From JACZWZ01 sp964194935 (GTDB lineage: Bacteria > Actinomycetota > Acidimicrobiia > Spongiisociales > UBA11373), in contig CAXMOL010000198.1 of assembly GCA_964194935.1 (NCBI GenBank), positions 1 to 19,699 of the forward strand: a DNA stretch of 19,699 nt, read 5' to 3'. This document shows positions 7,365-13,547 of this stretch, piece after piece. How positions within the stretch are numbered: position 1 is the stretch's first letter; each line of letters begins with the position of its first letter. The position numbers and the translations under genes were made by a program. The notes under the pieces were generated by a model, which did no database searches, was not told where the DNA came from, and saw only the letters and a list, made by a program, of their open reading frames with translations.

Positions 7365-7906
7365 TGAGTCGAATTGGCTATTCACCCATCGAGGTTCCGG
7401 GAAGTGTCGAGGTGACCTTCGACGGCACGACGGTCACCGTAAAGGGGGCCAAGGGCTCGCTGAGCAGGACCTTTAGTGACCGGATCTCGTTCGAGATGGA
7501 AGACGGCGTCATCAACGTCGGCCGTGATGGCGATGACCGTGAGGCCCGGGCGCTGCACGGTCTGAGCCGTGCGCTGCTGTCCAATATGATCATTGGTGTT
7601 TCCGAGGGCTATATGAAGGAATTGGCCACCGTCGGTGTCGGCTACCGCGCCAATCTTCAGGGCAAGACGCTCGAGCTTCAAGTCGGTTTTTCGCACTCGG
7701 TGTACATCGAAATGCCCGCCGGCATCGAATTCGAGGTGCCCGAGCAGACCAAGATCTTCGTACGTGGCATCGATAAGGAATTGGTTGGCCAGATAGCCGC
7801 CGATATCCGGTCGGTACGACCGCCTGAGCCGTACAAGGGCAAGGGAATCAGGTATGTCGATGAGTACGTCCGCCGCAAGGCAGGAAAGGCGGGAGCGGTC
7901 GGATGA
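7364..7906 (+). CDS. rplF: 50S ribosomal protein L6
   Basis: I choose ATG 7364 (MSRIGYSPIEVPGSVEV), which overlaps the rpsH TGA; two in-frame GTG codons just before it would only add two residues. The 180-residue product has the duplicated L6 fold. The first domain covers about residues 1-80. The second ends in the conserved GIDKELVGQIAADIRSVRPPEPYKGKGIRY. L6 lies near the sarcin-ricin loop and the factor-binding site. It overlaps rplR by 4 bp. Confidence 0.96.
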   Translation: MSRIGYSPIEVPGSVEVTFDGTTVTVKGAKGSLSRTFSDRISFEMEDGVINVGRDGDDREARALHGLSRALLSNMIIGVSEGYMKELATVGVGYRANLQGKTLELQVGFSHSVYIEMPAGIEFEVPEQTKIFVRGIDKELVGQIAADIRSVRPPEPYKGKGIRYVDEYVRRKAGKAGAVG

Positions 7907-8256
7907 GAGGCTCACGTCAGGACGCCCGTCGGCGCCGCCACTTCAGAGTTCGCAAACGCGTGCAGGGCACGATGCAGAGGCCCCGGCTCGCCGTATTCCG
8001 CAGCAATAAGTACATCTATGCACAGGTCATCGACGACGAGTCCGGCCGCACGGTGGCCGCCGCGTCGTCGCAGGAGAAGGCGCTGCGTGATCGCACCCTC
8101 ACTATCGAAACGGCCGCGGAAGTCGGCAAGCTCATTGCTGCTCGCGCCAAGGAAGCTGGAGTTGGATCGGTCGTGTTTGATCGTGGTGGCTTCAAGTTTC
8201 ATGGCCGGGTAAAGGCAGTGGCCGACGCCGCGCGCGAGGAAGGACTCACGCTGTGA
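7903..8256 (+). CDS. rplR: 50S ribosomal protein L18
   Basis: The 117-residue protein is L18, which with L5 anchors 5S rRNA. The basic N-terminus (RQDARRRRHFRVRKRV) is followed by RPRLAVFRSNKYIYAQVIDD, and the end VVFDRGGFKFHGRVKAVADAAREEGL is diagnostic. It overlaps its neighbours rplF and rpsE by 4 bp each. Confidence 0.97.
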   Translation: MRGSRQDARRRRHFRVRKRVQGTMQRPRLAVFRSNKYIYAQVIDDESGRTVAAASSQEKALRDRTLTIETAAEVGKLIAARAKEAGVGSVVFDRGGFKFHGRVKAVADAAREEGLTL

Positions 8257-8840
8257 CGACCAGAAACCGCAATCGGGGGCGTCGCGACGGCCGCGCCGCC
8301 GAGGGACCCCAATATGACGAGCGAGTCATTCACATCAACCGCGTTGCCAAGGTGGTCAAGGGTGGGCGGAGGTTCTCTTTCACCGCGCTCGTGACCGTCG
8401 GCGACGGCAAGGGCAAGGTGGGTATCGGCTACGGCAAGGCCAAAGAGGTGCCGACCGCCATCCAGAAAGGCTTCGAAGAAGCTCGCAAGGAAATGGTGCA
8501 GATCCCGATGGCCGGTACCACGATCATTCACACCAACACCGGGACCCAGAGCGCGTCGAAGGTACTCGTAAAGCCTGCTGCACCAGGAACCGGCGTCATC
8601 GCGGGCGGCGCAGTGCGCCAGATTCTCGAGGCGGCCGGGGTGAAGGACGTGCTGGCGAAGTCGCTCGGCTCACCCACCCACCTCAACGTTGCGAAGGCGA
8701 CGATGGACGCCCTGCTCTCCCAGGAGCGTCCCGACGTGGTCGCCGCCCGACGCAACAAGACGCCTGAGGAGATCACGCCGCCAGGGTTGCTTGCCGCCTA
8801 CAGGACGGCAGAGCTCGGCAAGGCCGTCGCCGACAACTAA
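8253..8840 (+). CDS. rpsE: 30S ribosomal protein S5
   Basis: The 195-residue protein is S5, part of the mRNA entry site and the decoding-fidelity region with S4. The dsRBD-like N-terminal half reads ERVIHINRVAKVVKGGRRF and VGDGKGKVGIGYGKAKEVP. The C-terminal half contains AGGAVRQILEAAGVKDVLAKSLGS and NVAKATMDAL. It begins with GTG overlapping rplR. A C-terminal tail after the core is about 20 residues longer than in E. coli. Confidence 0.97.
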   Translation: MTTRNRNRGRRDGRAAEGPQYDERVIHINRVAKVVKGGRRFSFTALVTVGDGKGKVGIGYGKAKEVPTAIQKGFEEARKEMVQIPMAGTTIIHTNTGTQSASKVLVKPAAPGTGVIAGGAVRQILEAAGVKDVLAKSLGSPTHLNVAKATMDALLSQERPDVVAARRNKTPEEITPPGLLAAYRTAELGKAVADN

Positions 8841-8852
8841 GCGGAGTTCATC

Positions 8853-9041
8853 GTGGCAAAACCCAACACACTCAAGATCACACTGATGCGAAGCACCATC
8901 GGCCAGAAGCCGAAGACGCGTGCCGCAGTCAGGACGCTCGGGCTGCGCAAGATCCGTCAGAGCACGGAGCGTCCCGACACTCCTACCGTGCGTGGGCTCA
9001 TTCATCAGGTCCGGCATCTCGTGGAGGTCGAAGAAGCATGA
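8853..9041 (+). CDS. rpmD: 50S ribosomal protein L30
   Basis: The 62-residue protein is L30: LKITLMRSTIGQKPKTRAAVRTLGLRKI, with the C-terminal PTVRGLIHQVRHLVEVEE. It starts at GTG 8853, and CGGAG at 8842-8846 supplies the ribosome-binding site. The 12-bp gap after rpsE is one of the longer ones in this block. It overlaps rplO by 4 bp. Confidence 0.96.
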   Translation: MAKPNTLKITLMRSTIGQKPKTRAAVRTLGLRKIRQSTERPDTPTVRGLIHQVRHLVEVEEA

Positions 9042-9478
9042 AGTTGCATCATCTGAAGCCCGCCGAGGGCTCCAAAAAGGCCAGGATCAGAGTCGGGCGA
9101 GGTGAAGGTGGCCGTCGCGGCAAGACGGCCGGACGCGGTACCAAGGGAACCAAGGCTCGCAACACAGTTCCGGCATGGTTCGAGGGCGGGCAGATGCCGC
9201 TGTACCGTCGTCTTCCCAAACTCAAGGGTTTCAAGAACCGCAATCGGGTCGAATACACCGTTGTAAATGTCCAGCGCCTGAACGACTTCCGGAGCGGGGC
9301 GACCGTGGGTCCCGACGAGCTGCGCTCGCATGGCCTCGCCAAGAAGCGAGGACCGGTCAAGATCCTCGGCGAGGGCGAGTTGACCAAGGAACTCAATGTC
9401 AAGGCCCATGCGTTCAGTGTCGGAGCGGTCGCCGCGATCCAGGCTGCCGGCGGCACAGTGGAAGTAGTTGAGAAGTGA
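9038..9478 (+). CDS. rplO: 50S ribosomal protein L15
   Basis: The 146-residue protein is L15, a late assembly protein of the large subunit. The N-terminal glycine/basic region RVGRGEGGRRGKTAGRGTKG is followed by FEGGQMPLYRRLPKLKGF, and the C-terminal globular domain ends AFSVGAVAAIQAAGGTVEVV. It ends the tightly coupled run; the next gene, secY, is 121 bp away. Confidence 0.97.
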   Translation: MKLHHLKPAEGSKKARIRVGRGEGGRRGKTAGRGTKGTKARNTVPAWFEGGQMPLYRRLPKLKGFKNRNRVEYTVVNVQRLNDFRSGATVGPDELRSHGLAKKRGPVKILGEGELTKELNVKAHAFSVGAVAAIQAAGGTVEVVEK

Positions 9479-9506
9479 GTCAACAGTCGTCAGTCCCCAG
9501 TCATCA
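9479..9506 (+). repeat. Degenerate heptanucleotide array, forward orientation
   Basis: Immediately after the rplO stop codon four 7-bp units follow head to tail, of form GTCNNCA (for example GTCGTCA and GTCCCCA). The period is exact. A matching array on the opposite strand follows 17 bp later. Units such as these resemble the short tandem heptanucleotide repeats known from cyanobacteria, but I cannot establish a relationship from the sequence. Confidence 0.75.
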
Positions 9507-9548
9507 GCAGATCGTTGTGCCGAGACTGGAGACTCGAGACTGGGGACT
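9492..9548. repeat. 11-bp perfect inverted repeat in the rplO-secY gap
   Basis: AGTCCCCAGTC at 9492-9502 is the exact reverse complement of GACTGGGGACT at 9538-9548. The 35-nt loop contains further partial complementarity. The arms are made of heptad units in opposite orientation. No T-run follows, so it is not a classical intrinsic terminator, but an RNA hairpin here could attenuate or process the transcript before secY. Confidence 0.7.
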
Positions 9549-9551
9549 TGG
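9524..9551 (-). repeat. Degenerate heptanucleotide array, inverted orientation
   Basis: Four exact 7-bp periods of form GACTNGR (GACTGGA, GACTCGA and two variants) are followed by GAC. On the minus strand these read as GTCTCCA-like units, the same family as at 9479-9506 and after map. Confidence 0.75.
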
Positions 9552-9599
9552 GACCTGATCCCGATAGAGTCCCACCCGATCGAAGAGGACCAGTAACAA

Positions 9600-10898
9600 A
9601 TGCTTTCCGTCTACCGCAATATGTTCCGGATCCGGGACCTCCGGAACAAGGTCCTGTTCACGCTGATGATCTTCGGCTTCTATCGACTGGGAGCCGCCAT
9701 TCCGGTGCCCGGCGTGGACCTCGATCAGGTGCAGGCATTTGCCGATCAGGCGGAGACCGCTGGCATAGTCGGCTTGCTCAACTTGTTCAGCGGTGGCGCA
9801 CTGGAGACCTTCTCCGTCTTTTCACTTGGGATCATGCCGTACATCACGTCGTCGATCATCATGCAGCTCCTGGCCGTCGTGATTCCGAAGCTGCAGCGGC
9901 TTCAGGACGAGGGTGAGGCCGGCCGCAAGGTGGTCACCCAATGGACGCGGTACATCACGGTGGTTCTGGCGCTTCTTCAGTCGACCGGACTCACCTTCTT
10001 GTTCAACCGTGGTGTCCTCACCGGTGGCATCAACCTCATCCCGAACTACACGCCGGGTCGGGTGCTGATCATCGTGATCACTCTTACGGCCGGTACTGCC
10101 TTCATCATGTGGCTCGGCGAGCTGATCAGCCAGCGTGGCATCGGCAACGGGATGTCGTTGATCATCTTTGTGAGCATCGTGAGCCAGATCCCGGCGCAGT
10201 TCGCCGTCCTTGGTGCTTCGGCCGGCGGTTACGCCAATGTGAAGTTCTGGGGGGTCTCGGCGATGTTCCTGGTGCTTACTGCCGGGATCATCTTTGTGGA
10301 CCAGGGCCAGCGCCGGATTCCGATCCAGTTCTCCAAGCGGGTGCGGGGCCGGCGGATCATGGGCGGCCAGAGCACCTATATTCCGCTCAAGGTCAACACC
10401 GCCGGTGTCATCCCGGTGATCTTTGCCTCGAGCGTCCTCTACTTCCCGGCTTTGATCGCCACGTCCATTCCGGCGGAGGGATTCTTTGGTTCGGTGCGCC
10501 GTTTCATCGACACCAACTTGGTGAGCGCTCAGACCTATTGGTATGTGGTGATGTTCGGACTTCTGATCGTCTTCTTCACCTACTTCTACACGGCGATTCA
10601 GTTCGATCCGGCGCGCCAGTCCGACATGATCCAGCGCCAGGGTGGGTTCGTTCCGGGCATCCGACCCGGATCGCAGACCACCCGTTACCTTGAGCACATC
10701 TTGTCGAGGATCACATTGCCGGGATCGCTCTTCCTCGCAAGCGTGGCGGTGTTGCCTTCGCTGGTGGCGATCTGGTTCGGTCTGAACCTCGGTTTCTCCG
10801 GCATCTCGATCCTGATCGTGGTGGGTGTGGCCCTCGAGACCATGAAGCAGATCGAAAGCCAACTGATGATGCGCAACTACGAGGGCTTCTTGTCGTGA
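9600..10898 (+). CDS. secY: Preprotein translocase subunit SecY
   Basis: The 432-residue protein is SecY, the channel of the Sec translocon in the inner membrane. The N-terminus YRNMFRIRDLRNKVLFTLMIFGFYRLGAAIPVPGVD is typical, and about ten hydrophobic membrane segments follow. Other conserved segments are LGIMPYITSSIIMQLL (helix 2 and plug region), QRRIPIQFSKRV in the cytosolic loop and VNTAGVIPVIFASS. The ATG at 9600 has GAGGA at 9585-9589. The gene is separated from rplO by the heptad inverted repeat, so its expression may be set apart from the ribosomal genes. Confidence 0.98.
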   Translation: MLSVYRNMFRIRDLRNKVLFTLMIFGFYRLGAAIPVPGVDLDQVQAFADQAETAGIVGLLNLFSGGALETFSVFSLGIMPYITSSIIMQLLAVVIPKLQRLQDEGEAGRKVVTQWTRYITVVLALLQSTGLTFLFNRGVLTGGINLIPNYTPGRVLIIVITLTAGTAFIMWLGELISQRGIGNGMSLIIFVSIVSQIPAQFAVLGASAGGYANVKFWGVSAMFLVLTAGIIFVDQGQRRIPIQFSKRVRGRRIMGGQSTYIPLKVNTAGVIPVIFASSVLYFPALIATSIPAEGFFGSVRRFIDTNLVSAQTYWYVVMFGLLIVFFTYFYTAIQFDPARQSDMIQRQGGFVPGIRPGSQTTRYLEHILSRITLPGSLFLASVAVLPSLVAIWFGLNLGFSGISILIVVGVALETMKQIESQLMMRNYEGFLS

Positions 10899-10899
10899 C

Positions 10900-10914
10900 G
10901 AGGCCTTCGGCCTC
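10900..10914. repeat. Small perfect hairpin between secY and adk
   Basis: GAGGCC at 10900-10905 pairs with GGCCTC at 10909-10914 around a TTC triloop. On the minus strand the loop is GAA closed by C-G, the same loop type as in the palindromes after map. The location, just after the secY stop, suggests a transcript-processing or stabilising hairpin; there is no T-run. Confidence 0.6.
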
Positions 10915-10932
10915 CAGTCGCCCGTCGTTCTG

Positions 10933-11487
10933 ATGGGCCGTCGTCTACTCGTGCTCGGACCTCCCGGAGTCGGGAAGGGCACGCAGGCGGAGATGCTGTG
11001 CCGAGCGCTCGGTATCCCTCATGTATCGACCGGAGTGATGCTGCGCGATCACGTCGACAAGGGCACCGAACTCGGGGCTCGGGCCAAAGAGATCATGGAT
11101 TCTGGCGCTCTGGTACCCGACGAAATAGTCATAGCCATGGTCGAAGAGCGACTTGGCGAGGCTGATGCCGAGTGCGGGTTCCTGCTCGATGGGTTCCCGC
11201 GCACTGCTCCACAGGCCGAGGCCCTCGACGGCGTGTTGGGATCGGAGCGAGCCCTGCAGGCGGTGATAAACCTCGAGGCGCCCGAAGAAGAGGTCGTCGA
11301 GCGAATTCTGGCCCGCGGCCGCAGTGACGACACCGAGCAAGCGGTACGTACCCGCTTTGCGGTCTACGAGGAGCAGACCGCCCCTCTTATCCAGTTCTAT
11401 GAGTCACGGGGTCTGCTGACTCGGGTGGATGGCGTCGGCGCGATCAGCGAGGTGCTGGCCCGCGTTGTGGCGGTCCTGGCCAGTTGA
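10933..11487 (+). CDS. adk: Adenylate kinase, short form
   Basis: The 184-residue enzyme interconverts ATP + AMP and 2 ADP in the cytoplasm. The P-loop is GPPGVGKGT at residues 9-17. AMP-binding residues lie in STGVMLRD (32-39) and the conserved DGFPRT is at 86-91. RILARGRSDD (124-133) is followed directly by VRTRFAVYEEQTAPL, so the longer inserted LID domain of E. coli Adk is absent; mycobacterial Adk has the same short form. The start is ATG 10933, and the stop overlaps the TTG of map. Confidence 0.97.
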   Translation: MGRRLLVLGPPGVGKGTQAEMLCRALGIPHVSTGVMLRDHVDKGTELGARAKEIMDSGALVPDEIVIAMVEERLGEADAECGFLLDGFPRTAPQAEALDGVLGSERALQAVINLEAPEEEVVERILARGRSDDTEQAVRTRFAVYEEQTAPLIQFYESRGLLTRVDGVGAISEVLARVVAVLAS

Positions 11488-12230
11488 TCACGACCAAGAC
11501 TTCAGAGGACTTTGCGCGGATGCGTCGGGCCGGCTCGGTCGTCGCCCATATCCATGATGCACTGCGCGAGGAGGCGAAGGTCGGAGTAAGGCTGGTCGAC
11601 CTCGATGCCGTCGCCGCCCGGATCATCGAGGATGGGGGATGTACTCCCAACTTCCTCAACTACCACGGTTTTCCGGCCAATACCTGTCTATCCGTAAACG
11701 CCGAGCTGGTTCACGGAATCCCATCGAAGCGTGAATTGAAAGACGGTGACATCCTCTCGGTCGACGCCGGGGCGATCTTCGACGGATGGCACGCTGATGC
11801 CGCTGTCACTTTCGGAATAGGTGAGATATCTCCCGAGGCCGCCCAACTGATCGATGTGACCGAGCGTGCACTGTGGGCCGGCATCGAAATGTCTCGAGTC
11901 GGCACCCGTCTCGGTGATATCGGTCACGCGGTTTCCCTGGTCGCCGAGCCGCATGGCTATGGAGTGGTGCGTGATTACACGGGCCACGGGATTGGGCTAC
12001 AGATGCACGAGGACCCACAGGTGCTCAACTACGGGACTCCCGGCAAGGGAATGAAGCTCAAGGCCGGCATGGCGATCTGTATCGAGCCGATGTTCAACAT
12101 GGGTACTCACGAAACCAGGGTTCTCGACGACCAGTGGACGGTTGTCACTGCCGATGGGCTGCTTTCAGCCCACTTCGAGCACACCATCGCGATAACTCCC
12201 GACGGTCCTGAGGTCCTGACGCTTCCGTAG
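11484..12230 (+). CDS. map: Type I methionine aminopeptidase
   Basis: This 248-residue metallo-enzyme removes the initiator Met from nascent proteins. The expected metal ligands are all present: Asp94 and Asp105 (SVDAGAIFDGWHAD), His168 (GHGIG), Glu201 (CIEPM) and Glu232 (HFEHT). His77 in ELVHGIP matches the active-site His. The TTG start at 11484 overlaps the adk TGA by 4 bp; LITTKTSEDFARMRRAG is the right N-terminus, with no N-terminal SH3-binding zinc-finger extension. secY-adk-map is the classical order; infA would normally follow, but does not. Confidence 0.97.
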   Translation: MITTKTSEDFARMRRAGSVVAHIHDALREEAKVGVRLVDLDAVAARIIEDGGCTPNFLNYHGFPANTCLSVNAELVHGIPSKRELKDGDILSVDAGAIFDGWHADAAVTFGIGEISPEAAQLIDVTERALWAGIEMSRVGTRLGDIGHAVSLVAEPHGYGVVRDYTGHGIGLQMHEDPQVLNYGTPGKGMKLKAGMAICIEPMFNMGTHETRVLDDQWTVVTADGLLSAHFEHTIAITPDGPEVLTLP

Positions 12231-12233
12231 GGA

Positions 12234-12254
12234 GTCTCCGGTAGCCAGTAAGAA
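12234..12254 (+). repeat. Short heptad run after map
   Basis: Three consecutive 7-bp units, GTCTCCG then GTAGCCA then GTAAGAA, start 3 bp after the map stop and lead into the first palindromic unit. The last two heptads are repeated exactly at 12343-12356, just before the second unit. Confidence 0.65.
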
Positions 12255-12257
12255 GAG

Positions 12258-12312
12258 ATCACTCTCCCCTTTGGGGGGAGTCAAACGCCGCAGGCGTTTG
12301 GTGGGGGGTTTC
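12258..12312 (+). repeat. REP-like palindromic unit, copy 1
   Basis: The unit has a left arm ATCACTCTCCCC + TTT + GGGGGGAGTC (12258-12282). A central palindrome CAAACGCC-GCA-GGCGTTTG (12282-12300) has an 8-bp perfect stem with a GCA triloop closed by C-G. The right arm begins GTGGGGGGTTTCC. It is repeated with a spacing of about 102 bp. The arms contain their own small stem (CTCCCC...GGGGAG). Confidence 0.85.
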
Positions 12313-12356
12313 CTGTTTCCCGTTTTCCGTCTCCCGTTTCCAGTAGCCAGTAAGAA
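12308..12356 (+). repeat. Heptanucleotide array linking copies 1 and 2
   Basis: Seven head-to-tail units with exact period 7 and consensus about GTTTCCC run from the G-run of copy 1 to the AATCACTC of copy 2. They shade from GTTTCCT and GTTTCCC to GTTTCCA, GTAGCCA and GTAAGAA. Consensus and period match the arrays before secY read on the proper strand. Confidence 0.75.
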
Positions 12357-12358
12357 AA

Positions 12359-12412
12359 TCACTCTCCCCTTTGGGGGGAGTCAGCGAGCGAAGCGAGCTG
12401 GTGGGGGGTTTC
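12359..12412 (+). repeat. REP-like palindromic unit, copy 2
   Basis: The left arm is identical to copy 1 over ATCACTCTCCCC + TTT + GGGGGGAGTC, and the right arm again reads GTGGGGGGTTTCC. The 19-nt centre (12382-12400) is different: CAGC-GA-GC-GAA-GC-GA-GCTG. It can fold with four outer pairs, two tandem G-A mismatches, two G-C pairs and a GAA triloop. The inner GCGAAGC is a known, very stable DNA mini-hairpin. Confidence 0.85.
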
Positions 12413-12512
12413 CTGTGTTCGTCTCTGTCAGGCCAACCCGTCTTGTATGTCGTAGCGGCCTGTCACCAGGTGGTTGCGCCAGGTTGTGTAGCCACACGGT
12501 CATGCGCTTGGT

Positions 12513-12569
12513 GAGACCCCCCATCAATCGGCCTGCGGCCGATTGACTCCCCCCAGAGGGGAGAGTGAT
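12513..12569 (-). repeat. REP-like palindromic unit, copy 3 (inverted)
   Basis: Read on the minus strand this has the same left arm with one change (ATCACTCTCCCC + TCT + GGGGGGAGTC) and a right arm ATGGGGGGTCTC. Its centre (12525-12545) is a third, unrelated palindrome with a 9-bp stem around AATCGGCC and a GCA loop. Copies 1 and 2 point toward copy 3, about 100 bp apart. Confidence 0.85.
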
Positions 12570-12689
12570 CCAACCAACCGTCGGGCACTAAACGCGACGG
12601 ATCACTCGATGGGGGAGTGCTCTCTGCTGAGACTCCCAACTCCCCAGGAACTCAGGTTGGGTGCCCGCCGTTGTTCTACCGTCGCCACT

Positions 12690-12697
12690 AGGGAGAG
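12690..12697 (+). promoter_or_regulatory. Ribosome-binding site that decides the DM13 gene start
   Basis: AGGGAGAG lies directly before GTG 12700, with 4-5 nt spacing from GGGAG. It favours this start over GTG 12661, which would put the site inside the coding region, and over ATG 12712, which is too far away. Confidence 0.65.
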
Positions 12698-12699
12698 AA

Positions 12700-13305
12700 G
12701 TGTTCGATTGGATGCGCCGTAATCGCAATTTGACGTTGGCCGGAGTTTTCGTCGGGTTGGCCCTCATCGTGTTCGTCTTTGTCTGGTTCGAGCCACACAA
12801 GGCGTTCATCGACGAACGGGTGGACGAAACCATCCCCGTTGCAGCACCGGCGAGTACGACGTCGACTGCGCCGTCGACGACAGTCGCCGAGACTGAGGCT
12901 GCTCCCACAACTACTCAGCCAAGCGACGATGTACCGACTACCACGTCGGTGCCGCCGGTCGAGTATCCGATTGTGATCTCGGAAGACACCCTTGTTGATG
13001 TTGCTCACGGCGGATCGGGAACTGTGTTGGTACTCGAATTGGAGGACGGGAGCAGGGTGTTGCGGTTTGAGGATCTGGATGTCCTCAACGGGCCTGACCT
13101 TGTCGTGATTCTGTCTGATCGAGAGCTCTCCGGAGCCGATGACTATGCCGACGGCGAGTACGTCATCCTCGGCGAGCTAAAAGGCAATCAGGGGAACCAG
13201 AACTATGACATCGCCGCCGATATAGACCTCGCCGATTGGGAGACGGCGGGGATCTGGTGCAGACGATTCAACACGACCTTCAACGTTGCCTCCATCACCA
13301 GTTAG
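12700..13305 (+). CDS. Membrane-anchored DM13-domain protein
   Basis: The start GTG 12700 gives 201 residues. Residues 11-30 form one membrane segment after a basic N-terminus (MFDWMRRNRN), so the bulk is probably outside the membrane. Residues 45-88 are a Thr/Ala/Pro-rich linker. Residues 97-200 match the DM13 domain: HGGSGTVLVLELEDGSRVLRFE, the GPDLVVILSD strand, then LGELKGNQGNQNYDI and IWCRRFNTTFNVASI. The single Cys187 in the IWC motif is the conserved DM13 cysteine, for which a redox role has been proposed. The partner or substrate is unknown. It occupies the place between map and rpmJ; an infA gene is not there. A hairpin follows the stop. Confidence 0.8.
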   Translation: MFDWMRRNRNLTLAGVFVGLALIVFVFVWFEPHKAFIDERVDETIPVAAPASTTSTAPSTTVAETEAAPTTTQPSDDVPTTTSVPPVEYPIVISEDTLVDVAHGGSGTVLVLELEDGSRVLRFEDLDVLNGPDLVVILSDRELSGADDYADGEYVILGELKGNQGNQNYDIAADIDLADWETAGIWCRRFNTTFNVASITS

Positions 13306-13311
13306 TTCGGA

Positions 13312-13333
13312 CCGTCCTCGGTGCCCGAGACGG
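13312..13333 (+). terminator. Possible terminator hairpin after the DM13 gene
   Basis: CTCGG-TGC-CCGAG (13317-13329) is extended by CCGT/ACGG outside, with one bulged C. It starts 7 nt after the stop codon. A short TTTT occurs only at 13344-13347, so termination strength is uncertain. Confidence 0.45.
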
Positions 13334-13354
13334 GAGATTGGTGACTTTTGCGAA

Positions 13355-13383
13355 CTTGTGGTCCTTTCGGGGTCGCGTTACTC
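13355..13383 (+). promoter_or_regulatory. Weak candidate promoter for the alpha block
   Basis: TTGTGG and TACTCT are separated by 17 bp, a correct sigma-A spacing, but each box matches the consensus only partly. It would produce a leader of about 200 nt that includes the inverted repeat before rpmJ. This is a guess from spacing. Confidence 0.2.
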
Positions 13384-13477
13384 TTCCCGTCCGGCCCTTC
13401 GGGGCTCGTTTGGTGTGCGCGCCGGTATTGCCCCGTCGGAAAAGCGTGGTAAATCGGTTCTGCACCGCACAAGGTTG

Positions 13478-13547
13478 AGACGACACCGCTGACAGCGAGT
13501 CGGCTGCCGTCGTCGGGCTTCAGTCTTCACCCATGGGGGTGTCGTCT
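13478..13547 (+). promoter_or_regulatory. Structured 5' leader with a 10-bp closing helix before rpmJ
   Basis: AGACGACACC (13478-13487) is perfectly complementary to GGTGTCGTCT (13538-13547). The enclosed 50 nt can form further stems, such as CTGA/TCAG and CAGC/GCTG. The element ends 34 nt before the rpmJ start. Alpha operons in E. coli are controlled by S4 binding a structured leader; a similar role here is inference only. Confidence 0.45.

Larger units (their letters stand above)
12231..12699. other. 469-bp non-coding gap filled with REP-like units and heptads
   Basis: No convincing gene is seen on either strand. The stretch holds three related palindromic units (12258-12312, 12359-12412 and, inverted, 12513-12569) and heptad repeats. 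The part at 12417-12512 between the second and third units shows no clear element. Near 12635-12661 CCCAAC and GTTGGG can pair. Promoter sequences for the following gene must lie here, but none is convincing. Confidence 0.8.

Noticed and set aside
9822..10982. 386-residue minus-strand open frame opposite secY
   Set aside because: It is rich in Arg, His and Asp as expected from the antisense of membrane codons, and the plus strand is clearly secY.
12241..12569. CRISPR array
   Set aside because: The repeated units are palindromic with variable centres, number only three, and one is inverted; spacing is about 100 bp.
13434..13455. Promoter TTGCCC-16-TAAATC in the rpmJ leader
   Set aside because: The -10 box lacks the final T and the match is too weak to list.
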